A stretch of 64,000 nucleotides of DNA from Clytia hemisphaerica. Lineage: Eukaryota > Cnidaria > Hydrozoa > Leptothecata > Clytiidae. Shown here in pieces: positions 10,795 through 23,196 of the stretch; position 1 is the stretch's first letter, and every line of letters starts with the position of its first letter. The stretch covers positions 267,086-331,085 of the forward strand of contig CACVBU010000918.1 in NCBI GenBank assembly GCA_902728285.1, written 5' to 3'. The notes beneath the pieces are model-generated. The model was not told the origin of the DNA and did not search any database. It saw nothing but the letters and a program-made list of their open reading frames with translations. The translations under genes and the position numbers were made by a program.

Positions 10795-11250
10795 TTGATG
10801 CTATTTGAATCAGCTCTCCTAAGAGGAAAGTAATTCGGCAGCAGTGGCTCGTCCGGTAGTGAATTGAGAAAATGGTCCAATTGATGTTTAAAATTAGTTT
10901 TGGAGCAGTTTTTGAGCTTACGGATGAATTGTGGGAGGGCGTTAAATAGTCTGGGACCTTCTTCTGACAGGGAGATATATATTTTTGAATGTTCTAGAGT
11001 TTTTTTAAGAGTGCTTGATAAATTAATAGAGCGTTGCTATATTAAAGAGTTGAAACTTAGATATTGTGTCAACTCTTTATTATATTTTTGAATGTTCTTC
11101 ATTTTTTCCAAAATTATAGTGCTCTGTATTATCTTTTCAACGGTATATAATGTGTTAGAATTGAAGCACCGGCTCTTTTTTGTTTCTCGATGTACATTTT
11201 TTGAATTCTGCCGGGAATGCTGCTATAGCTTATAGACGAGTCAGAGCCAG
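10795..11250 (-). mobile_element. Non-LTR retrotransposon ORF2 tail relic (LINE)
   Basis: On the minus strand one frame reads SEEGPRLFNALPQFIRKL, then FKHQLDHFLNSLPDEP, the typical end of LINE reverse-transcriptase proteins. An upstream frame near 11130-11220 reads EKQKRAGASILTHYT, also from that region, so frameshifts separate the parts. It lies 120 bases past the SIAE-1 stop. Inactive. Confidence 0.75.
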
Positions 11251-11939
11251 ATCCTTTGACTATTTTAGGACTGATACAGTAGAATCTCCATATCTTGAAC
11301 GGCCAAAGACAAATTTTCACGGGGGCAATGAATTTGTTCGATTTAAGGAGGTGGTACAGTGGACGATTAACTTGGCGTAAGATGGAGATAATCGTACTTG
11401 TTGAGTTAATCGATATAGTTCGAAGGGTTAAATATGTGGACACCTTTTGTTACAAATTCGCTTTTGATGAGCAACAATTTTTTATATTACAAAATAAAAG
11501 TACATATTTTCTATATATGCTAATAAAAAATTTCCTATCTAATCGTATAACTTTAAATGTAAAAACTGGATCGTATAGCTTTAAATGCAAAAACTGGATA
11601 ATATCAATATTTTAATCATTTGACCGTTACCAACCCTACGGTTCTTCTTTTATAAAATCCCTTTAGGCTCTGAAACACATCACATATATCAATTAACCAT
11701 TCCATTTTATATCCATACAAGGGGTAGGGGCGAATATTTCCAGGGGTTAACTTTGAGTTTTAAAAGTGATTTTAGTTGGGTTTTATGTAATGTTTCACAA
11801 TAAAGTCATAAAACCGACCTAAGACCCTAAAATTTTGCATAAGTACTCTTTATAAGATTATATTAAAAGTCAGAAAGTTTCAAATTGCTTAAAAAAATTT
11901 TCTCTGAGATATACATAAAAGAACTCCACTGTGGTAGAT

Positions 11940-12259
11940 GGGGGCAGTGGGTTTACCAACTGACGGTATGTGCGGCGAAAAAATTGGCTTTTAGAATCGC
12001 ACCCTTACAGTGCAGAAAAAAATCGGTGAAATTCATACCCTTACAGTGCATTTTTTCAAATTTTAAAACTCTTTTAGAGCAAAAAAAATCAAGATTTTCG
12101 AGCAAAAATTTGCAATTTTTCCCAGATTTGCTGAAATTTCCACCCTTACAGTGCATTTATCAAAAGTACACCCTTACAGTGCATTCCTGATGTTTTGAAA
12201 AACATACCCTTAACCGCCGCACATGCCCGTCGGTCAATTTGCCTGACTGCCCCCCCCCC
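11940..12259. mobile_element. G-run element with CCCTTACAGTGCA repeats
   Basis: Terminal GGGGGCAGTGGGTTTACC pairs with a C-run preceded by CAATTTGCCTGACTG. Subterminal CTGACGG..TGTGCGGC pairs with GCCGCACATGCCCGTCGG. Four internal ACCCTTACAGTGCA copies. The target duplication is not clear. Related to 31046-31500. Confidence 0.65.
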
Positions 12260-13209
12260 GGGGTTAATCGGAGAAAAATTTCCAAGGGGTATAATGTATA
12301 GTATCTTTCATTTTTCCTGGGTGTAAAAAATTATTCTAAAAGTTCCACTTTATTTCGTCCATCCTCACTTTTGAAGTATACATAATTTTTCCAAGGGTTG
12401 CTTTAGCAAATTTTTCCATTTCTAAAAATCTTTTTTTTGCATCCCCCTGTATGGAAATTCAATGGAACAAATGTTACAAATTTTCATTAAATTCTTGCAC
12501 CTAAGTAATAGCACAAGGAGTGTTTGCCTTTCAAAATCTTTGAAAAATTTTGATGAAGTCAGCTGAAATTTTGAAAAAAATCGATTTTGTGATATTTATG
12601 CTGACCTCATCAAAAACTTCAGAATACTCCTCGTGGTAATGTTTATCATACGTGAAAATTTTAGGTTGACTAGTTCTCGAGTTGAGATATCTATTTTTTT
12701 GGTTTTATGACGTCATCACAGATGGCCTGAAAAACAAGATTTTAGCCTAAATCTCAAAAGAGGCGAAATTTAAATCACAGCGTTTTTCACTTTCCGCATC
12801 GGAATACGCTTCTTTTGATGAATGACTCATATCAAATAATCAAATCATACAAAGAGGGGTAATAGGTGCGAAAGAACTATTGAAAATTTGAACATGCATT
12901 AATGCACCTGAAATAATGACGCACACAATACTATAGGAAATCTGTCTATCAATCAACGATGAACAGAATTTCAGAGGAATTCTGGGGAAAGAATGATATT
13001 TGAGATCTGCATGTGAAAGAGTTAGATAATCCGCTTTAAAGTTTTTTCAATGGCCAAAATCTCATTAAAGTGAATACCTTCACTTTGCTACCACAAAGAA
13101 GAGCTTTGTAAGACTGATGTATATTATAATATGCATCTTTTGAGGGAATGAAAACAATTTCCCAGAATGGGGGTCAGGTCTCCAAGGAACAGGAAAAATA
13201 TTTAGCTGG
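12260..13209. other. Intergenic sequence downstream of GT31-1
   Basis: AT-rich, no supportable gene. Contains a GACGTCATCACA stretch near 12710 also seen at 40017 inside another element, so part is repetitive. Confidence 0.5.
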
Positions 13210-14253
13210 TTATGATATAAGGCTTTGAGCAGTTAGTCTTTCCATACACCATTTTTTAATAACTCTATGTTGAGTAACCGATTGTCGTAGATAAAAGCAT
13301 TTTTTAGCCGAGCCTTTTCCATAAAATTCCTCATTCATGACTTTTATTTTCCGAATCCCCATACGGGGAACATCAGCCCTATTTACTAACATTCCTATGT
13401 AAACGTCATCTAATCGGAATGGGTTCACCCAGTCAAAGTGTGGACGCATTCTCTCAACAACTAAACGTGATAAAATATTTGCCATTCCAGTTGCAAAATA
13501 TGGGTATTCGTCAGCCGGCCATTCCTCTTTTGGCACATACCATTTTGAAAATAAGTCTCTGCTTGATCTACGCGTTGTTTGGTAAATAGATCCGGCAAAA
13601 ACACGATCCTTGTGTGCTAATATAAATGGGTCTTCATAAATGAGCTGGAAAAGATTCGGTATATTATAGAAAACATCATCATCGGTTTTGATAAGGTATT
13701 CAAAACTACAATGCTCCAGTGACCAAATAAATCCAAGCATCACTCTCCTGGATAGGTCCCAATAATCCTCAGTCCTATTACTAATCAACATATCCCTGTG
13801 AATTTTAGATTCAAGTTTAGCTGCTTTAAAAGCACCATCGAGGTAACCAGTCTGAAAATATACCTTGTAATTGACACCATTATATTTTAGACGATGTTTA
13901 GTAAACCGTGAAGCGTCACCCCAACTACTACGTATAGAATCTCTCCTGATTTGAAAACGGATATGCGATGTAACCAAAAACATAATGTCTCCATGGAAAG
14001 GATCGATATCGTCGTAATTCAAAAGCTTGATGTTTGGTGTATGGTTTTCAGGCATCACAAATGGGTGTTTTTTAGAACCTCTGAGCATGTTTTGTCCGAA
14101 ATTTTTCAAAGGTGATATGATTTTATTGTCCACGTCGATGAACAAATTCATATTGAAGCAAAGCAAGGATACCAGAATGAGACATGCGAATAAAACTTTA
14201 CGCCTTCGTCTTCGCCTATACATGTCCTTCCAAACACTGAAGTCATATACCAT
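13210..14253 (-). CDS. GT31 beta-1,3-glycosyltransferase GT31-1
   Basis: An intronless 347-residue type II Golgi enzyme. A short cytosolic tail with RRRRRRK (13-19) precedes one membrane span (about 20-39) and a stem; the catalytic domain starts near 85. Family marks: RRDSIRSSWG (103-112), TDDDVF with the metal-binding DDD at 191-193, the FATGMAN block (253-259) and LDDVYIGML (281-289), the GT31 E/D-D-V motif. It transfers galactose or GlcNAc from UDP-sugar in beta-1,3 linkage; the exact substrate cannot be told. The length suits B3GALT/B3GNT proteins. The start is the first ATG; an alternative is codon 11. The core is nearly identical in DNA and protein to GT31-2 in opposite orientation, while both ends differ. 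Confidence 0.92.
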   Translation of the reverse strand: MVYDFSVWKDMYRRRRRRKVLFACLILVSLLCFNMNLFIDVDNKIISPLKNFGQNMLRGSKKHPFVMPENHTPNIKLLNYDDIDPFHGDIMFLVTSHIRFQIRRDSIRSSWGDASRFTKHRLKYNGVNYKVYFQTGYLDGAFKAAKLESKIHRDMLISNRTEDYWDLSRRVMLGFIWSLEHCSFEYLIKTDDDVFYNIPNLFQLIYEDPFILAHKDRVFAGSIYQTTRRSSRDLFSKWYVPKEEWPADEYPYFATGMANILSRLVVERMRPHFDWVNPFRLDDVYIGMLVNRADVPRMGIRKIKVMNEEFYGKGSAKKCFYLRQSVTQHRVIKKWCMERLTAQSLIS

Positions 14254-16915
14254 ATACCAATGTTTTCATGAAAATTTCTCTTTTTCGATTTTACTCATAG
14301 CTTGACCCCAGCATGACCATGTGTGAGTAATTTCTCTTTTCTGTTTTTAAAAATTTCCTCTCGATAGCTCTTACCATTACAAACGTGTTTAAATATGAAT
14401 GTTGAATTTTTTCATCAATACATTATCAATCAAGTTAATACCTATCTGTAATTGCCATATCATTATAGTATTGTTCATCCTATTTCTTAATGAGTTGCTA
14501 AAAGTTGTATCTATGCCCCGCAGCTAAGTGCGCATTGAATGTATTTCCTTCTTAGAAGCAAGAACAGCTACACGTTTTTTATAAGGGCATCTAGATACAA
14601 GCCACCCTCGGATGTTCTTAACTTTAAGTTTTAAGCCTAAAAATGTTTTTAGAATGTTCTAACTTTCACCATTTCGTGAGTATTTTTCAGTTATTTCTAA
14701 GAAATTGGATGTTTTAGGGCTGTGAAAACTTAAAAAGCTCTCTACTTGTTTTTAGTATTTTGGCCATCTGTATGTTTTCAATTAATATGTTCTTATAAAA
14801 GAACATGTAATTTCAATTTTGATTCTGTTTAACCTGTGTAGAAATTAAATGTTTTTAAACCAGTGGTTAACTCCTTTTAAACTTTGGGCTAGTAAATAAA
14901 AAGCGCGAAGTTGAGTACAATAGATAGGTAAAAGAAACATGTACACTTAAAAACTTTAAATTTTGGTTAGAACACGGCTCGTCAACTGAACTTTATATAT
15001 CCATGGACAATCCATATCCATTTTAGGTTGGAGTTTTTTTTTTAAGTTGTACCTGCAAAGAAACTAAATTAAAGTTTAACGGTGCTACATCATCAAAAGT
15101 CAAAAGTATTCCAGAAAACGTAGATCTAGCGCTCTCGAAGCATTTACACCGCTATATTGAGTAGTACTATCATAAGGGTTTATCACTTTAAAAAAAACTT
15201 GCGGTGAGCGGCGCATCCGGACGCGGATATCTTATGAACTTTTTGTACATATTTATTTGGATTTTATAGTTGGTATCGTGTTTTAATATTGAGTACTTAT
15301 TATGAGCTAAATTCGTGTCCACTCTGTTGACTCTTGACCCAGAAACTACAAAGGGTACCAACCCGTCTCCTTACCTTCCAGCGGTAAGTAAGGCCGATAT
15401 CTGGGAAAAAACTTTTAAATATAGATTTTGTTGTCATTAGCTCAGGCATAGCCAGCCTCGGGCACCACGACAGTTTACTAGTTCTAGATGACTAAGTCTA
15501 GGCTAGATGTCGTGCTTTAAGCTCTTCCAAGCAAAAAACTGACTATCGCAAAAAAATTTTGCTGCTATTGTTTTCGAAAACCTGCAAAGCTTCTAATTGG
15601 TCAAGCGTTGAAATTCTATTGTAATGTAACGTTGACCACCTAGGTAGGATTTCCTACCTAACCACGGTACACTTTTCAGCCAAAGCACATCATCTAGCCC
15701 TTCGGTAGTCTCAGCGGGGCATTTTACGACTACAAAATTAGTTGCCACTAATTAGCCGTTACCATGACATATCTTAGGACATCTTCTTTGTTTGTTTTTC
15801 GTGTGGTGTCTAGGGTTTGACTATGCCAGCTCCGGAAAAAAACGAAGTAAAAAAGCCCACAATCTTGTTGTCAAAGACTTGCTTTATTGGAACGCAAAAT
15901 CACACTGTCCAGAAAAATGTTATATCGCATGCTAGGTTGAAATGCCTTCAGCTAGCCTTAAAGTGAAGGTGAATGAATAGTTGGATGTTTTTCTGCAGAA
16001 AATACTACACAGCCTTCGAATATTCTTTCCTTTTTTAGCTTAAGCCTAAGATGTTCTTAACAAGTTCTAATTTTCACCATTTGTGGGCATTTTTGTCCAT
16101 TTTCCTAACAAATCGGGTGTTACAGAGTCTGCAAAGCCTCAAAATGTTCTTAATTTGTTCTTAATATTTTGGCCATCGAAGCCTTGTGTGATTGTTGTTA
16201 TGATTGAATGTTAGTTACGTACTGAATGTTACAAGCGGCCGTTTCTTCCAAAATTAAACTTGAATTGACGAAGCGCTACGTCTTCAAGAGGTGACATATA
16301 TACAACATCAAAGGACAGAAACATGTGACGGGCGAAATACCCGTTGTTGGGTCAAAAATTATTTTTAGAATACATAGGTTTGCAGCTTATTGACACTTTA
16401 AAATCAGATTTTAGCCTGGAAGAAGTTTTTCTTTTTTGAAGCACCTCAAAATTCTATGGAGATTCTATTTTCATTCAAAGGTTTTAGCCCTCGCTCAGAC
16501 AAGTGCACAAAAATATACGGTTCGCTTTAGTCCTTAATACACTTTGTCTCACAGCCCAGATGGAACTTTTTCCCACAAACGGGGATAAATAATATCTACT
16601 GAAATTCCAACCAGGATGAAATTTCTATTGTGCCAAAGTTAAAAATCCAGCGGGATGGTTTTGAAGTGCAATATCTAAACATTTAATTTCGAATGGGGGA
16701 TGAAATTGAGTTAAGATGAAATTAAGTTAATTTTCCTACTGAGGCTAAAATTTTAGGGTATTTTTCCCACCGGGGATGAAATTTTTGCCAAATCTTCCAG
16801 TGGCCTGGGGTTGTTTTAATAAAATGTTGAAGACAGTATACCAGGCTGAACCCTGATCGGAAAGTAAATTTTCCTCCTGAAGAATTACCTTCTCCAAGTA
16901 ATAATATTCCATAAA
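14254..16915. other. Intergenic, transposon remnants
   Basis: No gene. About 14568-14830 and 16020-16200 share a diverged block (TAAGCCTAA..., CTAATTTTCACCATTT, ATTTTGGCCATC) of the TACACGTTTTT/ATAAGAAC repeat family. 16545-16800 resembles the ACACCCC-type element (CTCACAGCCC, GGGGATGAAATT). Confidence 0.5.
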
Positions 16916-16918
16916 CAT

Positions 16919-17016
16919 CCCAGCTAGCGCACAACGTTTTTTCAATGTTTATCTAACGTTCACAACATCCATGTAACGTTAGACGAACGTTGAAGCAATG
17001 TTATGTGCTAGCTGGG
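16919..17016. repeat. CCCAGCTGGC palindromic element, copy 1
   Basis: A 98-bp near-perfect palindrome: CCCAGCTAGCGCACAACGTT at the left, AACGTTgaagcaATGTTATGTGCTAGCTGGG at the right. Three more copies lie at 29489, 30903 and 38723. Confidence 0.85.
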
Positions 17017-17174
17017 TCAAGAGACTACACCTTTTTAAAATAAGAACCAATAAATTTTTTCTGAGGCTTGGTTGTTCTTTTTTTTGGCACTTTGAGCCTC
17101 TTATCCTGTTCTTATATATAGGGTGTAATTGAGGTATTTTAGATGTTATACCCAATTTTTCATCCTAGACCATA

Positions 17175-17520
17175 TGCTGTTCTCAGGAATTGAAGAGTGA
17201 CATGCAGAAGATAAGTGAGTGGGCTCATCAACGGAAAGTGTCCTTCAACCCTGATCCCTTTAAAGAGGCAGTTGAAGTGTTCTTTACCCAAAGGTTAAAT
17301 CCACCTGTTTTTACCCCTCAGAAATTACTTTTAATAATGCAGCCATCACAGTTCAGGATCATCAAAAACATCTTGTTCTCATACTTTGATGAAAAAATAA
17401 AAAAATATAATCAAATGTATTGGTCTTATTCGCAGATTTCGTATGTTTCTAACCAGGGTTTCTCTTGCCACTATATACAAAACCTATGTTAGACCACACC
17501 TAGATTATGGAGATAATCGT
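17175..17520 (+). mobile_element. LINE reverse-transcriptase relic, part 1
   Basis: One frame reads LKSDMQKISEWAHQRKVSFN, followed by PDPFKEAVEVFF. After a frame change another reads TIYKTYVRPHLDYGD (about 17470-17515). Both are hallmark late-RT/thumb sequences of non-LTR retrotransposons. Frameshifts make it inactive. Probably the same insertion as the tail pieces at 17700-17887 and 18893-19015. Confidence 0.8.
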
Positions 17521-17699
17521 ATATAGTGTATAAGTGAACAAAAAAGTAAAATCAACACAGTTTGTTTTTTACGATATTTCGTACTATTTTCAGAACTTCA
17601 TCAGGTATAGTATATAGTGTATATATAATCGTCCTGGCGATTTCACGCACGCTCTGAAAAAGTCGAGTCTGTTTAATATGATGCTTATCTTGTAATAAC

Positions 17700-17887
17700 T
17701 TGATGCTTCAGAGGAACATTAAAAGAAAATTTTACCTTGAGTTAGGCTTTGAAAGCCTATCAGACAGGTGGTTAACTAGAAGGCTTTGCTCCTACTTATC
17801 TTACGAATATTCTTCTTCCCCCGAGAGGAGAGGAAGAACGCAATGGAGGGCGAAGGATAAAACCACCACTCGAGGCATCTTTCTGTA
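17700..17887 (+). mobile_element. LINE relic, part 2 (5' of a nested insertion)
   Basis: Encodes FYLELGFESLSDRWLTRRLC, a motif common to the C-terminal part of LINE ORF2. It is broken off at 17887 by the insertion of the 17896-18884 element. Confidence 0.75.
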
Positions 17888-17895
17888 GAACCGAG

Positions 17896-18884
17896 TCCCT
17901 GGGGGGGGGGGGTACTAGGGTTGGCGAATGAGGGGTATGTGCAGACGGGACCTCCAAAAACCGACCCTTAGAGAGACTAATTTTTGCAGAAAAGGTGACC
18001 CTTAGAGAGACTCTAATTTTTTTTTTCGATTTTTGAAAACAGTCAAACCCTTACTTTAATGGGATAAATTTTCGCGGGGATTAAATTTCGCGGTTGAGCT
18101 CATCCGCGAAATTTTAAGATTTCGCGGGAATTAATTTTCGCGGATGAGGGATTTCCTGATTTTTCGCGGGGATTTAATTTCGCGGATTGGGGTACAAATT
18201 AAAATTTTTTAAAAGGGTCAAAACATTGAAATTAAATTTTTCCAGGAAAATTAAGAATTTTTTTTTCAAGTAATAAGAGGGTGTTTTGGAATAGGGCGAG
18301 GAGATATGTATTACAACTATCAAAAGTTGAATTTGAACTTCTATTGTGCGAAGCTAAATTTTCACAGCCAATTTGGGAAAAAATATTACATATCCTTTTT
18401 TGTGAAGAAAATTTTGAGGAAAACGATTTTTTGCTAACAAGCATATTGAGGATTGACCTTTCCCGAGGGTTGCCTCATGTAGAAAAAAAAATAAAGAACG
18501 ATAAAAATAGAAATTTCGCGGATTGCAAAAAAATTCTAATTTTTCGCGGAAACTAATTTTCGCGGATGGGCCTTTTTCAAATTTCCAATGGGACTTATTT
18601 TCGCGGATGACACCCAAATCCGCGAAATCCGCGAAAATTAATCCCCGCGAAAATTTATCCCATTAAAGTAGTAGATAGACTTTATTACAATTTTTTTTTT
18701 GATTTTTGAAAAAAGTCATACCCTTCGAGAGACTTAATTACAATTTTTTCTCTGGAAATCGAAAAATTTCCTAAAAATCCGGAATTTTGATTTTTTCGAC
18801 CCTTAGAGAGACTTTGAAAGATGAAAAAACCGACCCTTACCGTCCGCACATACCCATCATCCATTTTTGTACCCCCCCCCCCCG
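17896..18884. mobile_element. G-run element inserted in the LINE, perfect 8-bp duplication
   Basis: Flanked by GAACCGAG at 17888-17895 and 18885-18892. G-rich left end with GGTACTAGGGTTGG, C-rich right end. Internal repeats GACCCTTAGAGAGACT. It is itself interrupted by the 18054-18668 element. hAT-like by duplication length; no transposase. Confidence 0.85.
18054..18668. mobile_element. TA-target fold-back CTTTAATGGGATAAATTTTCGCGG
   Basis: Inverted termini of about 30 bp (CTTTAATGGGATAAATTTTC...) flanked by TA on each side (18052-18053, 18669-18670), as for Tc1/mariner-type elements. Subterminal TTCGCGGA repeats. It sits inside the 17896-18884 element. Confidence 0.85.
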
Positions 18885-18892
18885 GAACCGAG

Positions 18893-19015
18893 CGTTATCG
18901 TGCCTCTTTCTTTCTTTTTTGCATAAATAACCTCGGAGATCACGTACGGAATCTTCCCACAATTAAGTCTTTCAAGCAGACAATTCTCCGATTTCTCAGA
19001 CCCAGTTTTCAGAGC
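18893..19015 (+). mobile_element. LINE relic, part 3 (3' of the nested insertion)
   Basis: TERYRASFFLFCINNLGDHV then SFKQTILRFLRP continues the LINE tail across the nested insertion. Removing one copy of GAACCGAG together with the insert restores the (R)TERYRASFF reading. Confidence 0.78.
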
Positions 19016-19384
19016 TACACGTTTTTTCTTTTATTAGAACCCAGTTTATAAGAACATTGTGGCTGAAATTCGTCGAAAAATTAAGAACATCGTAAGAACA
19101 TGCCCAGCCTCAGTTTGGAAAAAAATGACAAGAAACTACAATTTTTTCCTCTTTTCAAGCAGTTTTAAACAAACTTAGGAATGGATTTTCTAAATCGAGG
19201 GTCAAATATTGTCCAAATTTTACCAATTTTAAGTGCCCTTTATTTTGCATGATATTGTCGATTTAGAGTAGTCTGAAAATTTAAGAACGCATCTAAGAAC
19301 ATTTCAGGCTGAAAATTGCTAAAAAAAATAAGCACATCCAGGCTCAGCCAAATTTTAGGTGTTCTAATAAAAAAAAAACGTGTA
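19016..19384. mobile_element. TACACGTTTTTT element, complete copy (369 bp)
   Basis: Ends are TACACGTTTTTTC...TTAGAAC and GTTCTAAT...ACGTGTA. Internal TTAAGAACAT repeats. Inserted immediately after the LINE relic. Related copies at 39767-40589 and 50663-51034. Confidence 0.7.
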
Positions 19385-20270
19385 GTGACAACGATGGCGT
19401 TGTTCTTCTTAACCGATTGAGGATTGGTTGCAGTAATCTTCATAAGCTCAGGCATAATTTTGCAGACACAGTTGACCCTTTCTGCAACTGTCGACCAAAT
19501 TCAGTGGAAACAATTCTTCACAGTATTTTTTTGGTGCACTGCACTGATTACTCTAACGACAGACTTGTGATGTTTGGACAGCCTTCTTCAACTTGACATA
19601 ACCTTTTTTCTATTTAATCCCAGAATATTGTGTAGAATACTTCTTTATGGCGACCCCAATTTTAGTATTGTCCAAAATCACAATATATGATATACTCATT
19701 GGCTAAATAACTTATTTTTTAATTATAAATTACATTTATTTATTAAATAAATTATTCTTAATTGTTTTTCTCCGAATCCCGTATTGGAAATCCATTAATT
19801 ATTGATTAGTGATAAAAATAATGTTACTTATTTATCCGATTTTCAATTGTTTGACATAGTTTATGATGTTTGACTGATTGACTAAATAAACTTAAAATGA
19901 ATACTTCCCGTCCCCAAGATGATTTTCTTGTTTTAATTCCAAGTGTTGTTTATAGCTTGTCATTTTTAAATGTTTACGATTGGATATTGTTTACAGGGAT
20001 ACATAATCGCACGATGATTTATTTTTTCTTATTTGGCGCCCCTTCAAAGAGAGCAATTAAATCGTTAATTACATCCTGTAGAGAACAATTAATCATTAAT
20101 CACACTCTTCGATGCAACGCCAATGTTTACAAAATTGATTTTGATGTTTTTTCTTACATTTATTTCATCGAACGTTTTAATTGCATTCGAAATTCAACAA
20201 TGAAAGAAAAACATAGAGAGAAGAGAAAAATACAAAACATTCAGTGTAATTTACTTCCCTAATGGGGCAA
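19385..20270. other. Intergenic stretch without a supported gene
   Basis: AT-rich. A 121-codon frame at 19897-20262 has a real ATG but no recognisable domain; see rejected items. Confidence 0.45.
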
Positions 20271-20286
20271 AAGTAGTGAAACAAGC

Positions 20287-20470
20287 TGTGCGATTAGCTT
20301 GTAATCACATGATAACTCGTAAAATTCGAAAATTACACTCGTGATTTTTTTGTTTCGAATTTTCCTCGTCCTTTCAGACTCAGAAAATTAATAACAAAAA
20401 AACACTCGTGCAATTATATTCGAATTGCACTCGTTATCATGTGATTACATATACTAATCGTCAGCCGTGC
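20287..20470. repeat. Inverted repeat with TAATCACATGATAAC arms
   Basis: TGTAATCACATGATAAC.. at about 20299 pairs with GTTATCATGTGATTACA at about 20434. The arms are about 58 nt. Confidence 0.7.
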
Positions 20471-20862
20471 AAAATTACTCGAACCTGATTGGTTTAGAGG
20501 AGTGCGATTAATCGTTAATTGCACTATTACCACTTTTTGCACTCTTCGGCGGGGGGACACTTTTGTCCCCTTATTCTTTTCTCTCCCAAGTCCCAGTCAG
20601 AGACTTTTTTTACTATATAATAAAAAACAAAGACAATTTTTTTTCTTCAATATAAAAAAGGACAAAGAAATTTTACGTTACAATAGCTTCTTTTAATTGA
20701 AAACAAAGAAATTACACTGCAATGTTTTCTTTTTAAACAAAAGAAAAAAAGGAGGTTTTCGAATGTTTACAAAAAGAAACTATGATTTTCTAATGATTAT
20801 TTACTGACGATTACCTCGGAATCGTATGTTTTGTCGTGTAATTAACGATTAATCACGAGTAA

Positions 20863-20938
20863 CAAAGGAGAAAATAGTAATTTGCGCGAGTCCGAAGGAC
20901 GAGTGTAAATTACGGTATTTTCTCCTTTGTTACGAGAT
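20863..20938. repeat. Short hairpin AACAAAGGAGAAAATA
   Basis: GAGTAACAAAGGAGAAAATA pairs with TATTTTCTCCTTTGTTAC around a GCGCGAGTCCGAAGGACGAG core. Confidence 0.7.
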
Positions 20939-21024
20939 TACTAGTACTAATGTTTATAGCAAACTCCCCCTGACGACATAATTAAGGTTTTTTGCTAATA
21001 ACTTTTGTGTGTTTGAAATATCAA

Positions 21025-21236
21025 TGTATATTGTGGGAGGGGGGAGTATTTGGTATATTTCATCTCGGGACCTTGAGAACTTCGGGGCCTAGGCGGTACA
21101 TGTATATTGTAGGGGTATTTGGCATAGTATCATATCGGGACCTTGGAACCTTTTTGACCTAGGGGTAACATGTATATTGTGGGGGTATTTCATATATTCT
21201 CATCTCAGGACCTTGGGACCTTCCCTATTGTAGAGG
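21025..21236. repeat. Three-copy tandem repeat of 70-76 bp
   Basis: Units start TGTATATTGT at 21025, 21101 and 21171 and share GGGGTATTT and CGGGACCTTG blocks. Confidence 0.85.
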
Positions 21237-21973
21237 GAATAGTGTTTCTATATCTTACATTACATTTCCTATTTTTGCCAAACCAAAGTCTTTAGTTTAA
21301 AATTAATTTTGGGGTGAGCAAGTAAATGCTTTCTGCTTTTCTGTAAAATTCAGAAGCTTAGACCCCACACTGACCCGTAATTTCAGGCTCAGGTTTGTTC
21401 TTAAATTATTCTTATTTTTTTGGCGATTTTGAGCCTCATTGTTTTAGGGCCAACTATTCCTGAATCTGAAAATTAAAAAATTGCCTTGAAAAATTTTATG
21501 AAGAAGAGAATGAAGACATTTGCAAAGACAAGTATTTTAACCTTGAGGACCTTGTTTTCGGCGAAAAAATAAAATATTTTGAAAAAAATTTTGCACTAGA
21601 TATTGTATTGTACAGACATCTTTAACCAAACTAAAAATAGTTTTTTGAAAGATTTTTGTAAAACAAAGACAAAGAATTGCCTCAAAATCGCTTTTGTAAA
21701 AAAATTTCACCCACCATGGTTGGGCGTCGATTTTTTTTTTCATTTTCGGGGATACCTTCAGTTGGGAAATATTTTATCCCCAAAATTATTTGTATAGGAG
21801 TGTTTAGCCAATAAACAAATATGCCAAAACTTAATACACTGGTTTTCCTTATCGTTCACCCACTTCTGGGCTATCCGTTCTGCTCACAGCACCCTTTCCA
21901 GCAGTAAACAAATAGAAAGTTAAAACGAGAAAATTTAAGAATATCATTCTAAACGAAAAGATAAAAAAGTCTA

Positions 21974-23196
21974 CAGTATATGGCCCCCAAAACGGAGACG
22001 GCCCCCAAAACGGAGGTCGTCATTAAAATGAAGATTCTGACTTGTAGATTTATCAGAATTAAACAATTTTTGTTTATTTTGAAAGAATGATGGTTATACT
22101 TAAAAATGAGCATGTCTTTGCTGGTTTGAGACAGATTCAAAATAACATATTTGCGTCTAAAGGAAATATTTTAACACCAAAATTAGATAAAAATTGCATA
22201 TAACTCACTCTAGCTCCTTGGATATTGAAAATAAGTTATGAAAAGGTAAGGAAACTTTCTACACCTAAGCCGTTCAGAAATCAAATACATCTGTGACTTT
22301 AGAGGCTGGGTAAAAGATATAGCATCTTGAAGGTCAACCAGTATTTTGGAGCCCTAGAATCAGCATTGATAAAATTCTAAATATGAGAAAAAGCAAAAAA
22401 TCTTGGAATTCTAGTCCTATCACCTTGAGTTAATAGTTTATAACAAAAAATTAAAATTACATATAAAATTTTTCGCTGAATCAGCAAAAACGGCAATTCT
22501 GTATTTTTTTTCAAAATATAGGAAAATATTTAAAGCTTAATATTTTCAGTTTCAGTTAACTTTTTTTCTAAAATTTTTCACAGCTTATTCCATACATGAA
22601 TGGAACTATTTTCAGAAGAATTTGTTTTCAAAAATTGATTAAGACGTTGGTTAAATCAAATTGTCATTTTGAAAATTTCTAAATTTCCGTTTGGACTTTG
22701 CAATACGAAAATTGATATTTCATAAAATCATAAATTTTACATCCATCGGGTCGTAAATTTAAGAGAAAACACAAATTTCATAGTTTTTCCCCTATTACCA
22801 CTGGGTATATTTGATTTAATACAACCGTTTTGGGGGCCCCAAACCTGCATTTTGACAACCAGGGTATACTTGTAAAATTTTTATCAAATAAATTTATGCC
22901 CAAAACCCTCTAATCATATTTCAAAAACTATGTTAAAATTTTGTATTCATATCTTAAAGATTATTCGAGAAATCGCTAAATTCAACCTCCGTTTTTGGGG
23001 GGCCATTAGAAAAAAGCTACCTATCTTTATGCGATTGAAAAATATTGTTGAAATTGAAAATTTTGAAAAAGAAGTTCCAGGAAATAAAGTAGAGATGTTA
23101 AAGGTTTTCATGCAGCAAAAATTTTTGTAAAATCTCTTTTCCTCTAGATTTGAGAGAAATTTCAAATTTGATCGCCGTTTTGGGGGCCACATACTG
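21974..23196. mobile_element. Tc1/mariner-like non-autonomous element (1.2 kb)
   Basis: Begins CAGTATATGGCCCCCAAAAC and ends GTTTTGGGGGCCACATACTG, with TA directly outside each end (21972-21973, 23197-23198). Extra GGCCCCCAAAACGG motifs lie subterminally. No transposase frame. Confidence 0.82.

Noticed and set aside
10900-11615. Small plus- and minus-strand frames around 11.0-11.6 kb as host genes
   Set aside because: The minus-strand content matches the end of a LINE ORF2 with frameshifts; the plus-strand frames are its shadows or chance.
19897-20262. 121-codon plus-strand frame with true ATG
   Set aside because: No recognisable domain, low-complexity AT-rich composition, no sign of splice partners; expected by chance in this AT-rich DNA.
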